A stretch of DNA of 64,000 nucleotides from Nocardia kruczakiae NBRC 101016 (GCF_001612965.1 NZ_BDBL01000016.1:1-64000); one strand, 5' to 3'. Shown: positions 41,603-53,872, counted from the stretch's first letter. Notes: generated by a model not told the origin, from the letters alone. A program made the numbers and translations.

Positions 41603-44600
41603 TCAGGAAGCTGCCTCGAAGCGAATGTCGCCGAGCGAGGTCTGGAACTGGCCGCCGTTGTTGGCCAGCTGAGTGATCCAGATCAGGACGTAGCGAGCCG
41701 GTTGATCGGACTGCACCGGAATCGTGGTGGTGCCGTCGGCCAGGGTGGCCTGGCCGACGAGCTGGGTCTGATCGAGGGTGGGAACCGCGGTGGGCGAGGT
41801 CCGCACCTCGACCACCGTGCCCGGTGACGCGGAATCGACGACGACCTTGCTCACCTTGCTGGGACCGGGCAGCGTCGCGAGCACGCCGATCCCCTTCTTC
41901 AGAGCCGGAAACTGCTGGAAGTACTGATCGGTGTGCCAGGTGGTGGTCGGGTTTCCGTCGAGCAGCGCCGACACGTTGCCGGGACTGTCCGGGGTGCCCT
42001 CCGGGGAGTACACCGAGACGCCCGTGGCCTGCAGCGGAAGTCCGGCGGCCGTGGTCGGCGCGGGTCCCGCGGACTGCGCCGCCGGCGCTGTCGGTGCGAC
42101 GCTGGCCGTGGTCAGACCCAGTTTGCGCTGCTGTTCGTTGAGCGGTTCGTCGGCCGAACCCGGCGCGAAGATGCTCAGCAACCACCAGATGATCACGCCG
42201 ACCACCAGGGCCGCGAGCACACCCAGGCCGACCAGGATCCACAGCATTCGCTGCGATCGCTCCCGCTCGGCAGCGAGCAGTTCCGGATCGGCGAGGGTCT
42301 CGTCCGGATTCGCCACCGCACGCTGGCCCAGGCGCAGGACCGGGATGAAGTCGGTCTTCTGGTCGACGACCGAGGCCTGCTCGAGCACGTGCTGCACGGT
42401 CGCCGCCGTCCGCACGCCCTTGTCGGCCTCGAGCGAGCGGACCGCCACCGCGGAGATCTCGAACGGCACCTCGGGACGAATCTGACGCGGTTCCACCGGC
42501 GAACCGTCGCTGCCGAAATCGGCCAGCCTCAGCCCGCCGACGGTCGCCGCGGAACCGGTGACACCGCCGGTGCGGATCGGCCAGCGGGCGGTGATCAGCG
42601 CGTACAGCATCGCGCCGAGGCCACGCACATCCGATTGCGCATCGGAATCGGCCAAGGTGCCCGGGAACGCCAGCACCGCATCGCCGGAGGCACTGATGCG
42701 CACCCGGTCCGGATGATCGATCGACAGCGAACCGCCGCCGCGATGGGCCAGTTCGGCAGCCGCGGCGAGGGCCCGGATGGCGCGCGCCGCGCCGATCGGC
42801 GAGGGCTTGGTCTCGGCCATCTCGCGCAGCGAGCGGCCGGGAGTCCACTCCGCGACCACGATGCCGCCGGAACTACCGCGCACCACATCGAGCACGCGGG
42901 CGAGGCCGGACGAGTTGATCCGGCCCAGGCGCAGCGTGCGCGAGAGGATGGCCTGAGGGCCGTCGTGGCCGGGATTGTCGGCGGCTTTCTGATCGGCATC
43001 GACGAAGGTGAGCGCGACCTCGCGGTCCAGTTTCACATCCAAGGCCTGCCAGAACCGCAGGCCGCGTGCGCCGCCGTGGTCGGCGAGCAGCCGATAGCGG
43101 CCACCCGCCACGGAGGCGCCCGGAATCAGTTTGGGACCGCGTGGTACCCGCCGGGACGGCGGTTCCACCCGCATCGGAGGCATTTCCGGCGAACCGACCG
43201 GCAGCATGCCGGTGTCGTAGGCCGGATCCCGCGGCGGCACCGCTCCGGGCGGCACCGCTTCGGCACCGTTGCCGCTGACCGCGTCCGCGGTGTTCGGCGC
43301 GTCGGGGATATCCCCGGCCACACCGGCTTCGGCGTCGGGCGCCGCACCGGCGGTCGACGCGTCCGTATGGTCGGATGCGGAGTCCCGAGTGCGGTCGGCC
43401 GGCGGAACACTCCCGGGTGGGACGTCGTCGGTGCGCACTGCGCCTGCCGCGTCGGCAGCCTCGGCGGAAGGCTGACCCTCCGCCGCGTCGTCGCTCACCC
43501 TCGCTCCTCCTTCGCCCTGATCTGTCGAAGTCCGTTGCGCCGGTGCAGCACCGGCATTTGCGTTTCTCTGCCGAACAGGGTACGGGAACTCGCCTTGGCC
43601 GGTGCGGTCAACCGCACCAGGACGGATTACCGGCAACACCATGGTCTGGGCGTCGGTGTACGGGTCGTAGCTGTAGTAATACGGAGCGGCCAGTTCCGGA
43701 CGCGGCAGCACCATCGTGTCGTGCATATCGACCGCGGTGTCGTCCAGGCCGAGGTCGGGCGCCGGGGGGGTGAAGCCGAGGCGCCGCGATACCGCGACCG
43801 TGAGCGCGACGATCTCCGGGACACCCGCTAGGCGCATCAGGCCGAAGGCGACGCCGAACATGACGATCGCGTCCAGGCCGACCCGCAGTACCGAGGCGAG
43901 GCCGCCGTCGAGCCGGGACAGGCCCAGCACCTGATCGATGATCAGTGTCACCGCCGCGCCGGCCACCGAGGCCAGCACCACGCGGGTGACGGTCCGGCCG
44001 ACATTGGCCATCCGCAGATCGCCGAGACTGCGATGCAGCAGCCAGCCGCCGATCACCGCGCCGGTCACGAAGCCCAGACCGTTGGCCACACCCAAGGCGA
44101 TGACGACATGATCGTCACTGAAGAAGACCGGCGTGAGCAGCGACAATACGATCTTGACGCCGGTGATGCCGAGGATGATCCAGGTGGGTGTCCAGGCCTG
44201 TTCCCGCGCGTAGAACACCCGCAGGTGAATCAGCACCAGCGCGTAGGGAATCAGCGTGAACGCCGACCAGGAGACCGCCTCGCCCAGGCGGCCCGCATCC
44301 GAACTGCCGAAATGGCCGTAGCCGTACAGCGCCTGGCCGATCTGCGGACCCGCGATGGTCAGGAAGGTGACAACCGGGACCAGCGAAATCATGGTCAGAC
44401 GGGTGGCGACGCCTAGGTCGTCGACCACCGCCGGATTGTCGTCGGCGGCGGCATTGCGGCTCAGGCGCGGCATGATCGCGGTCAGCAGCGTCACGCCGAG
44501 CACGCCGTACGGTAGCTGCAGCAGCAGCCAGGCGTTCTGATAGATGGTCGGGCCCGCGACATCGGCGTGCGAGGACACCCGGGTGGCGATGGTCCAGCCG

Positions 44601-46351
44601 ATCTGGCTGATGAACACGTACAGGATGATGGCCGCGCCCATCCCGGCGAACTGCTTGAGCCGGGCGTCCACCCCCCACAGCGGGCGCAGATCGATCCCGA
44701 GCCGCCGGATGGCCGGCAGCAGGCTCACCATCTGAACGATGACACCGACGGTCACACCGACGCCGAGGACCAGCAGCTTCGGATCGCTCATCCGGACCGG
44801 ATCGAGGCTGATCTCGCCCGGCGTGACCGCATACAGGGTCAGGATCGCCAGCACCACCACGTTGTTCAGCACCGGCGCCCAGGCACCCGGTTTGAACACC
44901 TGATGGGTGTTGAGGATCGCCATGAGCAGGCCCGACATCCCATAGAAGAGGATGGCCGGCAGCAGCAGGAAGGCGAGCGCCGTGGTCAGCGCGGTATTCA
45001 CCTTGCCGTCGTTGGACAGGAAGATATGGGTGGTCATCACCGGCGCCGCGGCGACCGCCAGGACGGTGCCGATGGCCAATACCGTGAACGCCGCGGTGAC
45101 CAGGCGGCGGACGAAGGCCGCGCCGCGGTCGGGGTCCTCCTTTTCCGCGCGGACCAGGGTCGGCACCACGATGGCGGTGAGGACCGCGCCGAGCAGCAGC
45201 TCGGAGATCATGGTCGGGATCGTGCTGGAGACCGTGAACGCACTGGCGATGGCCGGGCCGAGCACGGTGACGAGCAACAGCTGCTTGACGAAGCCGGTGA
45301 TACGGCTGACCAACGTGGCGACCGCGATGGATCCGGAGTCGCGGACCAAACGCGAAGTCGACGAGTCTTCCGGTTCCTGCTCGATGACGGCCTGCTGGGC
45401 GGTGCGCGGGCCTGCCGAATCGCTGCGCGCGCGTGTCGGCCGTGCCGAATCCGGGCGCGCCGCCGCCGGACGCTCCCCTGCCGGCCGGCGGCGCGGCTCC
45501 GCCTCGGACGGCGGGATGTGGCGCGGCATCGCCCGTTCCGCGCGGGGTGCGCGAGGAACCTGGTCGACCGGACCGCTCGGCGGGCCCGGCGGATAGGACC
45601 GTCGCGGATCCGGCCGCGGCGCATCCCGGCGCGGGATCTCCCGGTTCTGGGTCTCGCGGTACTGGTTCTCGCCGAACTGCGGGTCTCGGTACCGCGAATC
45701 CTGATTCGGGGGCTCGACCGGCGGGCGCGGGCCGCGCTGCGGCGGACGGGGCCGTCCCGGCGGCGCGCCTTCCTGCGGCGGGCGAGCACCCCGATGATCC
45801 GTCGGGGGGACTTGACGGAACGGCTCGCTCGGTGGCGCATTCGGCGGCAGTGGCTGACGCGGCGCGTTCGGCGGCGTCTGGCGCAGCGGCGCACTGGGCG
45901 GGCTCTGCCGGCGCGGCGGATTCTGTGGTCCCGGATACCGGGACCCGTCGGGTGAAAGCGGCGGTCCCGGACGGGGCGATGCTGCCGGCGGACCCTGGCG
46001 CGGGCCGGCACCCGGGGTCTGACGGATGGGTGCGCTGGGCGGCGCCTGCCGGCGCGGCGGCGGGGCGGGTCGTGTTCCGTTCGGGCCGGGCGTCCGGCCG
46101 GCGGGGGGTACCTGCGGAATCGGGCCACTCAGCGGCCGCCGCGGATCGGCCGGATCGGGGCGGGCGTCGTTCGGCGGTAAGCGGTGCGGCGGCGTTGCGT
46201 TGGGGACGACACCGTTGGCGCCCGAGGGCGGCATCGAGGGATCGGGACTCAGCCGACGCGGTCCACGCTCCCACGGCGCGGCGGGCGCGCGTCGCGGAAA
46301 CTGCTCGTCGTCGGCCTGATCGGGCACGACGGGGCCGTCGTACTCGGTCAC
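41603..46351 (-). CDS. murJ: Lipid II flippase MurJ fused to pseudokinase and C-terminal extracellular domain
   Basis: A 1582-residue protein from GTG 46351 (GGAGG upstream). Layout: a Pro/Arg/Gln-rich cytoplasmic tail (1–~335); a MurJ/MviN flippase with about 14 helices (~340–860); a polar linker; a kinase-like domain (~1074–1330) with no obvious catalytic HRD/DFG motifs; a membrane helix (WILVGLGVLAALVVGVIIWW, ~1367); and a beta-rich extracellular domain resembling F5/8-type carbohydrate binding. M. tuberculosis Rv3910 shares the last parts but lacks so long a tail. It flips lipid II, and phosphorylation-dependent FhaA binding is known in mycobacteria. Confidence 0.93.
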   Translation of the reverse strand: MTEYDGPVVPDQADDEQFPRRAPAAPWERGPRRLSPDPSMPPSGANGVVPNATPPHRLPPNDARPDPADPRRPLSGPIPQVPPAGRTPGPNGTRPAPPPRRQAPPSAPIRQTPGAGPRQGPPAASPRPGPPLSPDGSRYPGPQNPPRRQSPPSAPLRQTPPNAPRQPLPPNAPPSEPFRQVPPTDHRGARPPQEGAPPGRPRPPQRGPRPPVEPPNQDSRYRDPQFGENQYRETQNREIPRRDAPRPDPRRSYPPGPPSGPVDQVPRAPRAERAMPRHIPPSEAEPRRRPAGERPAAARPDSARPTRARSDSAGPRTAQQAVIEQEPEDSSTSRLVRDSGSIAVATLVSRITGFVKQLLLVTVLGPAIASAFTVSSTIPTMISELLLGAVLTAIVVPTLVRAEKEDPDRGAAFVRRLVTAAFTVLAIGTVLAVAAAPVMTTHIFLSNDGKVNTALTTALAFLLLPAILFYGMSGLLMAILNTHQVFKPGAWAPVLNNVVVLAILTLYAVTPGEISLDPVRMSDPKLLVLGVGVTVGVIVQMVSLLPAIRRLGIDLRPLWGVDARLKQFAGMGAAIILYVFISQIGWTIATRVSSHADVAGPTIYQNAWLLLQLPYGVLGVTLLTAIMPRLSRNAAADDNPAVVDDLGVATRLTMISLVPVVTFLTIAGPQIGQALYGYGHFGSSDAGRLGEAVSWSAFTLIPYALVLIHLRVFYAREQAWTPTWIILGITGVKIVLSLLTPVFFSDDHVVIALGVANGLGFVTGAVIGGWLLHRSLGDLRMANVGRTVTRVVLASVAGAAVTLIIDQVLGLSRLDGGLASVLRVGLDAIVMFGVAFGLMRLAGVPEIVALTVAVSRRLGFTPPAPDLGLDDTAVDMHDTMVLPRPELAAPYYYSYDPYTDAQTMVLPVIRPGAVDRTGQGEFPYPVRQRNANAGAAPAQRTSTDQGEGGARVSDDAAEGQPSAEAADAAGAVRTDDVPPGSVPPADRTRDSASDHTDASTAGAAPDAEAGVAGDIPDAPNTADAVSGNGAEAVPPGAVPPRDPAYDTGMLPVGSPEMPPMRVEPPSRRVPRGPKLIPGASVAGGRYRLLADHGGARGLRFWQALDVKLDREVALTFVDADQKAADNPGHDGPQAILSRTLRLGRINSSGLARVLDVVRGSSGGIVVAEWTPGRSLREMAETKPSPIGAARAIRALAAAAELAHRGGGSLSIDHPDRVRISASGDAVLAFPGTLADSDAQSDVRGLGAMLYALITARWPIRTGGVTGSAATVGGLRLADFGSDGSPVEPRQIRPEVPFEISAVAVRSLEADKGVRTAATVQHVLEQASVVDQKTDFIPVLRLGQRAVANPDETLADPELLAAERERSQRMLWILVGLGVLAALVVGVIIWWLLSIFAPGSADEPLNEQQRKLGLTTASVAPTAPAAQSAGPAPTTAAGLPLQATGVSVYSPEGTPDSPGNVSALLDGNPTTTWHTDQYFQQFPALKKGIGVLATLPGPSKVSKVVVDSASPGTVVEVRTSPTAVPTLDQTQLVGQATLADGTTTIPVQSDQPARYVLIWITQLANNGGQFQTSLGDIRFEAAS

Positions 46352-46392
46352 CGGACCTCCGGTCTGCTCGGCATTCGGGCCGGCCCGTGAAT

Positions 46393-46509
46393 CACCCGGT
46401 CGACGCAGTGTGCCGCTACGCGATTGTCGCTCACTGTGCCCCGTGACCTGCGGGACACCCGCACCCGGTCGGCGCAGTGAGCCGCTACGCGATTGTCGCT
46501 CACTGTGCC
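46393..46509. repeat. Duplicated 48-bp hairpin repeat between DUF6049 gene and murJ
   Basis: Copies at 46393–46440 and 46462–46509 differ at two positions and are offset by 69 bp. Each contains a dyad: on the reverse strand GGCACAGTGAGC, a 15-nt loop, then GCTCACTGCGCC in one copy. The second copy in map order contains the stop codon (46500–46502) of the upstream DUF6049 gene. Confidence 0.88.
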
Positions 46510-49061
46510 TCCTCTTCCTGCAGTACTCGTTTGCGGGCGCGCAGGTATCGGTTGAGCCTGCGTCGTTTTCCCGGGTCCAAACCCTTGTCGGCCGGATCGG
46601 GCTGTCCCCGGAAGCGGCGCCACAAGCGGCGACCGGCGAGCAGGAACAGCAGTGCACCGGCACATGCGGTAATTATCGCCAACGCTTGACCGTAAGCGTT
46701 CGAACGTACCGAAACCGAGGTGGCATTGCCGAGAGGCACTCCGGCCGGTGTGGTAAGGGATATCGGAATCACCAGGTTACGGCTGTCGCTCACCTTGGTC
46801 GGAATCTGGAACGACCGAGTACCCTCCGCCGGAAGCTGCTGCTCACCGATATCGGTGATATTCGTCTCGGCGGGCGCCCCGATCTTGAACCGGATCCGGA
46901 TCGCGACCGGCAGATCGTTGCGCGCGACCAGCAGCAGCGGACTCTGCTCCGAGGCCAGCGTGTACACCCCGCCCGGCGGCAGCACGCTCGCCGAGGAGAA
47001 CAGCCCGTCCATGGTCCGGGTGGTCTGTTCGAGTCGCCGTTGCGCGGCGGTGTCGGCCTGCGAATCGGTGCCGGTGCGGTCCGAGAGCGTCAGCACCCGG
47101 ATGAGATCGTCGCGCAACGGTGTGAGGAACGTCCGCGGTGTCGGCTCCTGCTGGGGGATCTCCACCAGGGCGGTCATCAGATCGTCGATCCGGTGTTCCT
47201 GCTGCCCCACCGGTGCGACGAACTGATCCGGCACGGCCTGTGCCGCCGCGTCACCGGAGTAGTCCAGGTCGTACGGGCGCGGATCGACCGGTTGCGCGAG
47301 CAGGTCGGTGAAGGAACGTGGTGTCGCCAGACCGCTGCGGAACATGAGCTCCAGGTGCGAGAGCAGCGCCCCGGCCTCGTCGCGGTCGGCGCCCCACTGT
47401 TGCGGCGGCATGAGGAGGGTGGCGCGGGGACGGGTCTCGGTCGTATTCAGCACGGGCCAGCTCAGCGCGCCCAGTGCGTCCTGCAGTCGAGCCGTGCGGG
47501 AGTCGTTGGTGACCGCGTACCGGACCCGGTCGGGAGTGAACGCCGGAGTCGGCGGATTCGACCCGACCGCGGCCAGCGCGGTCGCCGACCACATGTCGAA
47601 GGTCGCGACCTTCAACCCGGAATCGGGCGCCGGTGGCGCGGCGTCGGGTTTGGCCGGTGCGGCGGCCGGCAGCCGCACCATCTCCGGTACCACCGGCGCG
47701 ATGTCCGCGGCGACGGAGGCGGTACTGCGCACCGTCGCCTCGCCGCGCCCGGAACCTGTTGCGGTGCTGAGGGAACCGCCCTCGGCCACCGCGTTCCCGG
47801 AGAGGACGGCGGTGGTGAAACCGCGTTCGGTCAGCATGGTCGTGGCATCGGCTCCGATGGCTCCGGACGCGGGCAGGCTCACTCCGCGCACGGATTTGAC
47901 CGACAGCAGCGAATCGACGATATCGGCGGGCGCGGTGAGCGCACGGGCGACCAGGTCGGCATCGTGCACGCCGGCCAGCGCGGTCGGGTCGACCTGCGCG
48001 AACGGCAGCGCCACCGTGCACATCGTCGGCGCCAGCGCACGCAGCCGGTCGAGCCACGCGCGCGCGGCCTGCGGACCGGTGCCGTCGCGTGTGGGCCCGT
48101 CCGGATCCGACGGTGAGGCCAGCACCCGATACCCCTCGGTCATCTTCGACACGGTGAGCAGCAGGTCCGGGTCCACGACCAGGCACAGCGATGCCGCCAG
48201 CCCGGGACCCGCGCGGCCGGAATCGTGCGAGGGGTCGGATCGCAGCGCCGACTCCAGGGCCGAGACCAGCTGATCCAAGCGGCCGCCCGCAGCCAGTTCC
48301 CCGGCCAGTTCGTCGTCGGTGAGCAGCGCCTTGCCGTCCACCGAACCGGGGATGCCGGCGACCATGCGGGGCCGGTCCGCCAGCGGCCACAACATGGTGG
48401 TCGCCACCGGCGGCTGCGGTGCGGCCGGAACGGGTTGTGACCCCTCCGCCGCGGCATCGGCGCCGTTCGGCAAGGCGGGCAGGCCGAGGACGGGCAGCAG
48501 GAACCGCGCATCGTCGAGATGCGCCTGATTACCGTAGGCCGGTTCGCCGTTCACATTCAGCAGCAGCGGGTACACGCCCGGTTCGGTGATGCCGAGCGAG
48601 TCCGTGACGGGAGGATTGGCGGCCGCGTTGGACATGCCCTCGCGCACCCCGATCCGCAGGGTGAACTGTTTGCGCTGTCCGGGCCCCAACTGGTCGGTGA
48701 CGTCCTGGAACTGCGCGCTGACCGGGAAGTTCGATTGATCCTGGCGCAGCGTGGACCGCAGTTCGCCGGGTTCGCCGATGGCCGCCCCGCGCTGCACTCG
48801 CACACTGACGTCGTCCACCACGCGATCGCCGATATTGGTCACCGTGCCGGTCAGCGCGAGGACGGAATCGCTGGTGGTGGTGATCGTGCTCGGCGACACC
48901 GAATCGAGCGTGAGTTTGAGGAATTTCGGCGCGGCGGTCGAACCTCCCGACCCGGACGGCTGCGCATGGCTCGACCCGGCCGACGGCACGCTCAATACGG
49001 CGAGCGCCAGCGAGACGAGCAGTAGCACCCAGCGGTGCCCACTGCGACTCGCACGCGTCAT
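46500..49061 (-). CDS. DUF6049 exported membrane-anchored protein (Rv3909-like)
   Basis: An 853-residue protein with a signal peptide ([20 protein letters not shown]) and one C-terminal membrane helix ([18 protein letters not shown]) followed by a basic tail ending in EEEAQ. The large extracytoplasmic part has an NEW3-like beta domain near the N-terminus. It is the positional equivalent of M. tuberculosis Rv3909, always next to murJ, suggesting a shared envelope role. It overlaps the NUDIX gene by 4 bp. Its stop lies inside a hairpin repeat. Confidence 0.88.
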   Translation of the reverse strand: MTRASRSGHRWVLLLVSLALAVLSVPSAGSSHAQPSGSGGSTAAPKFLKLTLDSVSPSTITTTSDSVLALTGTVTNIGDRVVDDVSVRVQRGAAIGEPGELRSTLRQDQSNFPVSAQFQDVTDQLGPGQRKQFTLRIGVREGMSNAAANPPVTDSLGITEPGVYPLLLNVNGEPAYGNQAHLDDARFLLPVLGLPALPNGADAAAEGSQPVPAAPQPPVATTMLWPLADRPRMVAGIPGSVDGKALLTDDELAGELAAGGRLDQLVSALESALRSDPSHDSGRAGPGLAASLCLVVDPDLLLTVSKMTEGYRVLASPSDPDGPTRDGTGPQAARAWLDRLRALAPTMCTVALPFAQVDPTALAGVHDADLVARALTAPADIVDSLLSVKSVRGVSLPASGAIGADATTMLTERGFTTAVLSGNAVAEGGSLSTATGSGRGEATVRSTASVAADIAPVVPEMVRLPAAAPAKPDAAPPAPDSGLKVATFDMWSATALAAVGSNPPTPAFTPDRVRYAVTNDSRTARLQDALGALSWPVLNTTETRPRATLLMPPQQWGADRDEAGALLSHLELMFRSGLATPRSFTDLLAQPVDPRPYDLDYSGDAAAQAVPDQFVAPVGQQEHRIDDLMTALVEIPQQEPTPRTFLTPLRDDLIRVLTLSDRTGTDSQADTAAQRRLEQTTRTMDGLFSSASVLPPGGVYTLASEQSPLLLVARNDLPVAIRIRFKIGAPAETNITDIGEQQLPAEGTRSFQIPTKVSDSRNLVIPISLTTPAGVPLGNATSVSVRSNAYGQALAIITACAGALLFLLAGRRLWRRFRGQPDPADKGLDPGKRRRLNRYLRARKRVLQEEEAQ

Positions 49062-49594
49062 TGTCTGCCGCTCTCCATCCGATCTATCAGCCGATTCGCG
49101 ACCTCGGCCAGACGCCGTTCGTCGGCGTAGGCGAGCCGGGAATCGAGTTCGCTCAACGGCACCCAGGCCACCTTGGTGACCTCGACGTCGGCATCGGAGA
49201 GCTCACCCCCCAACGACCGCATCAAGTAATGGTGCACGGTCTTGTGTACCCGACGGCCTTCGGTGACGAACCAGTAGTCGATGCTTCCCAGTTCCGCGAC
49301 CACCCGGCCGTTGATGCCGGTCTCCTCGGCGACCTCCCGGACGGCGGTCTGTTCGGCCGTCTCCCCCTCTTCGATATGCCCCTTCGGCAGCGACCAGAGC
49401 AACCGGCCGCGGCGGTCGGTGCGGCCGATGAGCGCGGCGCAGCGCTGTTCGGCGGGCCCGTCCAGGCCGTCGACGACGAGCCCGCCCGCGGAGGTTTCCC
49501 GGACGGTGCGCATGCGAGGTTTCGCCGCATTACCGGCCGAACCGCGGCGCCGGGGCTGGCGGCGTCGACTGTTCGCGCGATCGGCCGGAGACAC
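49058..49594 (-). CDS. NUDIX hydrolase (Rv3908/MutT4-like)
   Basis: A 178-residue pyrophosphohydrolase with a basic N-terminal ~28 residues and a complete Nudix box ([20 protein letters not shown] then TGI). Rv3908 equivalents have been studied as mutator-type candidates, but substrate cannot be set from sequence. The start is GTG 49594. It is the first gene of the minus-strand NUDIX–DUF6049–murJ–sigM–anti-sigma group and divergent from pcnA. Confidence 0.93.
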   Translation of the reverse strand: MSPADRANSRRRQPRRRGSAGNAAKPRMRTVRETSAGGLVVDGLDGPAEQRCAALIGRTDRRGRLLWSLPKGHIEEGETAEQTAVREVAEETGINGRVVAELGSIDYWFVTEGRRVHKTVHHYLMRSLGGELSDADVEVTKVAWVPLSELDSRLAYADERRLAEVANRLIDRMESGRQ

Positions 49595-49778
49595 CGGGTC
49601 AGTCTAGCCGCGCCGGATCGATGCACTGAACGTGTTCGATGCCGAGTGTCATGCCGCAGCACGGCGGGGCATCCGTGCGGTCCGGGCGGGTGCGCACCAA
49701 CTAAGCTGCGTTTCCGTGGTTTCGCCGAAGTCCGTTGACGCAGAAGTGGAGGACGGCACACAAGTGAAAGGAAGGGCC

Positions 49779-51227
<1,449 letters not shown>

Positions 51228-51263
51228 CGTCGCGGAACCGGATTCGGCGGTCCGGAATCGGTC

Positions 51264-52079
51264 TCAGAACACGATCAGCGTGGTTCCGGCGACGATCGCC
51301 GCACGCATCTGCCCGAGGTCGAACGAGCCGGTGATCTGCGGGAGTTCGAGCCGGAAATGCACCCGGTCGCCCTGCCGGTCGGCACGCACGATGCGCACGT
51401 CGTTGGGCAGGTCCGCCAGCGTGACCGGCGCCACCGACACCCAGCGCCGCGGTACCCGGACGCCCGACCAGGCAGCCTGGTGGATCGCGATCGTGACGAG
51501 GTTGTCGCTGATGGCGGCGTCGACCAGCGCCTGGAATTTACGGGTGCGATGGCGCGCGCTGATCAATCCGCTCGGATGCACCTCGAACCGCCAGTCCAGC
51601 CGCTTCTCGTTGAGCCATTCGACCAGCGCCGCGGTGGTCACGGTGCCGGTGACGTCGAGTCCGGCGGTGCGCACCTTCGTCGGAACGCCGGGAATCATCC
51701 GCACCCCGTGCGCGATCACCGTCATCTCCTCGATCGGATGCCCGTTCCAGCGCAGCTCGGTCAGCACCGTCTTGGTCTGGAAGTGCGCGCCGCGGCGGCG
51801 CACCTTGAGGGTCTGCAGAATCGCGGTCAGATCGTGGCCGAGCAGGGTGGCGGTGATCTCCCGACCGCCGAAGCGGCTCAGGATTCCCTCGCTGAGCAGC
51901 GTCATCAGCACATCCGGCATGAGCGCGGTGACCGTACCCGCCCCGAGATCCGCCACCGGGTCGAGCCATGCGGTGGTGAATGCCGTCCACTGATCCAGCA
52001 ACTCCGGGTCGAACAGCCGACGGCCCAGGTCCACTGCCCGCAACGGCGACCAGGATTTGGGATCGAAATAGGTGGCCAT
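51264..52079 (-). CDS. Conserved hypothetical, possible DUF2993/LmeA-like lipid-binding protein
   Basis: A 271-residue protein with alternating beta and amphipathic segments, including DLTAILQTLKVRRRGAHFQT, VTGTVTTAALVEWLNEKRL and LADLPNDVRIVRADRQGDRV. This resembles the DUF2993 (LmeA) family of phospholipid-binding proteins, but no signal peptide is seen and the match is by eye. It converges on pcnA with a 36-bp gap and lies 68 bp upstream of the DUF4185 gene on the same strand. Confidence 0.6.
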   Translation of the reverse strand: MATYFDPKSWSPLRAVDLGRRLFDPELLDQWTAFTTAWLDPVADLGAGTVTALMPDVLMTLLSEGILSRFGGREITATLLGHDLTAILQTLKVRRRGAHFQTKTVLTELRWNGHPIEEMTVIAHGVRMIPGVPTKVRTAGLDVTGTVTTAALVEWLNEKRLDWRFEVHPSGLISARHRTRKFQALVDAAISDNLVTIAIHQAAWSGVRVPRRWVSVAPVTLADLPNDVRIVRADRQGDRVHFRLELPQITGSFDLGQMRAAIVAGTTLIVF

Positions 52080-52147
52080 GATTGCTTCGAGAGTACTGGC
52101 CGCCGGTGAATACGCGAGGTGGTGTCGATGACATTTCCCGCGCGGGC

Positions 52148-53872
52148 CTAGGGATCGGCGGGTTCCGGTGCGGTCGGGTCGTTCAGCGTCGCGTGCATCA
52201 GGTAGACGTTGTAACTGTCCCAGGCCGACATCGTGAAGTAGAGGTCCTTACCCGTCGACCAGGGATGGATGAAACCGCCGTAGGCCTTCGGGTAGTCGTT
52301 CGTATCGGCCAGCACGGTGCCGTCGGTCCAGGCTCCCTGCGGTTCGGTCGCGGTGCGCAACACGATCGCGTGCCGAGCGGGGTCCAGGTACACCATCTGC
52401 CACTGCTTGCTCGACTCGTCGTAGCGCACCGACAGCTCGCCCGCGATGCCGGGAAGCAGCGGCGTGGCGCGATTCTCCTGCGCGGGGGCCCAGGTGCCGT
52501 CGACCCAGTACTGATACGCGGACTTGTTCAGCACGTCCTTCTTCGGTACCCGCGCCAGGCCGATCATGCCGATGCGGCCGTTGGGCGTGCCGAACATGTA
52601 GACGTAGTCGCCGTGCGGCACCATCGTCGCGACCTGGAACCGATCGATGCCGAACATGTTGTCCCACTTGGCGTACTGATCCTTGACCCAGGTACTGCCG
52701 CCGTCGTCGGAGTAGGCCAGACCACCGTTGTTGGTCCACCACATCCCCGGCACCCTGCTCCAGTGATTGACCGACATGTAGCTCATGTACTGCCGGTCGC
52801 CGAGGGCGAATCCGGAGGTGGGGATCACCGTGGTCTCGAAATTCTTGATCTTGCGGCTGCTCAGCAGTTCGGCGGCGTGGCAGCGGCTGTCCTGCACCAT
52901 GTCGTCGATGATCAGGCCCTTGGACAGGTCCCGTTCGGAGCTGTAGCCGAGCACATTCGACCGCCAGTCCGGTCCGCCGGCCTGGCCGTACTCCCAGCCC
53001 TTGCCGAACGTGTCGCCGAATACCACCGCGACCTTGCCCGGTTCGGTCTCCCACATGATGCCGAGATCGGTCCCGTCGACCTGCCAGCGCATATCGGTGC
53101 GGTTGACCGAGCCGTGGCCGGTCACCTGATTGACCAACTTCACGTTCTCGACCGTGCGCGGCGCGGGTGCCGCCGCGACCGCGCCCGGGTCGGTCGGCGG
53201 CCGCACCGGCGTCGGCGGGGTCTCCGGCGCCGGCTGTTCGCCCCCGGGGATGGGGATCGGAATCGGTTCGGGTTCGGGATTGATATTGATGTTCGGCAGA
53301 TTGAACGGGCCGGAATTCGATCCCGAGCCGGTGCCGGACCCGGACCCTGTGCCCGAGCCGCTGTTCGAGCCGGGTGCCGAACCGGAGCCGGATGCCGAAC
53401 CGGAGCCGGGGGCGGGGCCGGATTCGCCCGGCTCGGAAGGATCTTCGGCCGGCGGGGGTTTCGGCGTATCGCGAATGTCCGGGCACGGGTTGTGGCACGG
53501 GTCCGCGGGCAGGGGTTGCGGGACGATCCGGGTGTTGTCCGGACGCGGGCCGGGCACGGGTACAGGCACGATCTCCGGTACCGGCACCGGGATGTCGATT
53601 CTCGGCGGAAGATTAGGCGGCGCAGGCGCATTCGGATCGGGCTGGCGCGCGAGCGGGTCGAATCCCGTTTCGCCGCAGGCATTCTTCGGTGGTGGCGCCC
53701 ACGGGGCGAGTTCGGCGGCCGCGGGGACGGGTGCCAGCGTGCCGAACACCAGCAAGCCGGTGACCGCGGGCGTGAAAATCGCCGAGGCGCAGCGCTTTCC
53801 GATGCGGGTGGAGCCACGCGCCGCCGCCGCTCCGCCGGCAGCAGCGCTCCCCGTCGCGTTGTTCCCGAACAC
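52148..53872 (-). CDS. Exported DUF4185 domain protein with low-complexity linker
   Basis: A 574-residue protein from GTG 53872. A signal segment (TPAVTGLLVFGTLAPVPAAA) is followed by a Pro-rich region, then a low-complexity Gly/Ser run (about 165–195) and a second Pro-rich part. A C-terminal DUF4185 domain (about 245–570) contains FGDTFGKGWEYGQAGG and repeated W/G blades suggestive of a beta-propeller of glycosidase type. It is probably secreted or wall-associated. Substrate unknown. Confidence 0.85.
   Translation of the reverse strand: MFGNNATGSAAAGGAAAARGSTRIGKRCASAIFTPAVTGLLVFGTLAPVPAAAELAPWAPPPKNACGETGFDPLARQPDPNAPAPPNLPPRIDIPVPVPEIVPVPVPGPRPDNTRIVPQPLPADPCHNPCPDIRDTPKPPPAEDPSEPGESGPAPGSGSASGSGSAPGSNSGSGTGSGSGTGSGSNSGPFNLPNININPEPEPIPIPIPGGEQPAPETPPTPVRPPTDPGAVAAAPAPRTVENVKLVNQVTGHGSVNRTDMRWQVDGTDLGIMWETEPGKVAVVFGDTFGKGWEYGQAGGPDWRSNVLGYSSERDLSKGLIIDDMVQDSRCHAAELLSSRKIKNFETTVIPTSGFALGDRQYMSYMSVNHWSRVPGMWWTNNGGLAYSDDGGSTWVKDQYAKWDNMFGIDRFQVATMVPHGDYVYMFGTPNGRIGMIGLARVPKKDVLNKSAYQYWVDGTWAPAQENRATPLLPGIAGELSVRYDESSKQWQMVYLDPARHAIVLRTATEPQGAWTDGTVLADTNDYPKAYGGFIHPWSTGKDLYFTMSAWDSYNVYLMHATLNDPTAPEPADP

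Noticed and set aside
46351..46663. 104-codon upstream extension of murJ
   Set aside because: The extension runs through the hairpin repeats and into the DUF6049 gene. The GTG at 46351 has a good GGAGG site, and the extension is Arg/Ser/Cys-rich.
53325..53410. Possible CRISPR or minisatellite
   Set aside because: The GC-rich repeats encode the Gly/Ser linker of the DUF4185 protein in frame and have no spacer structure.
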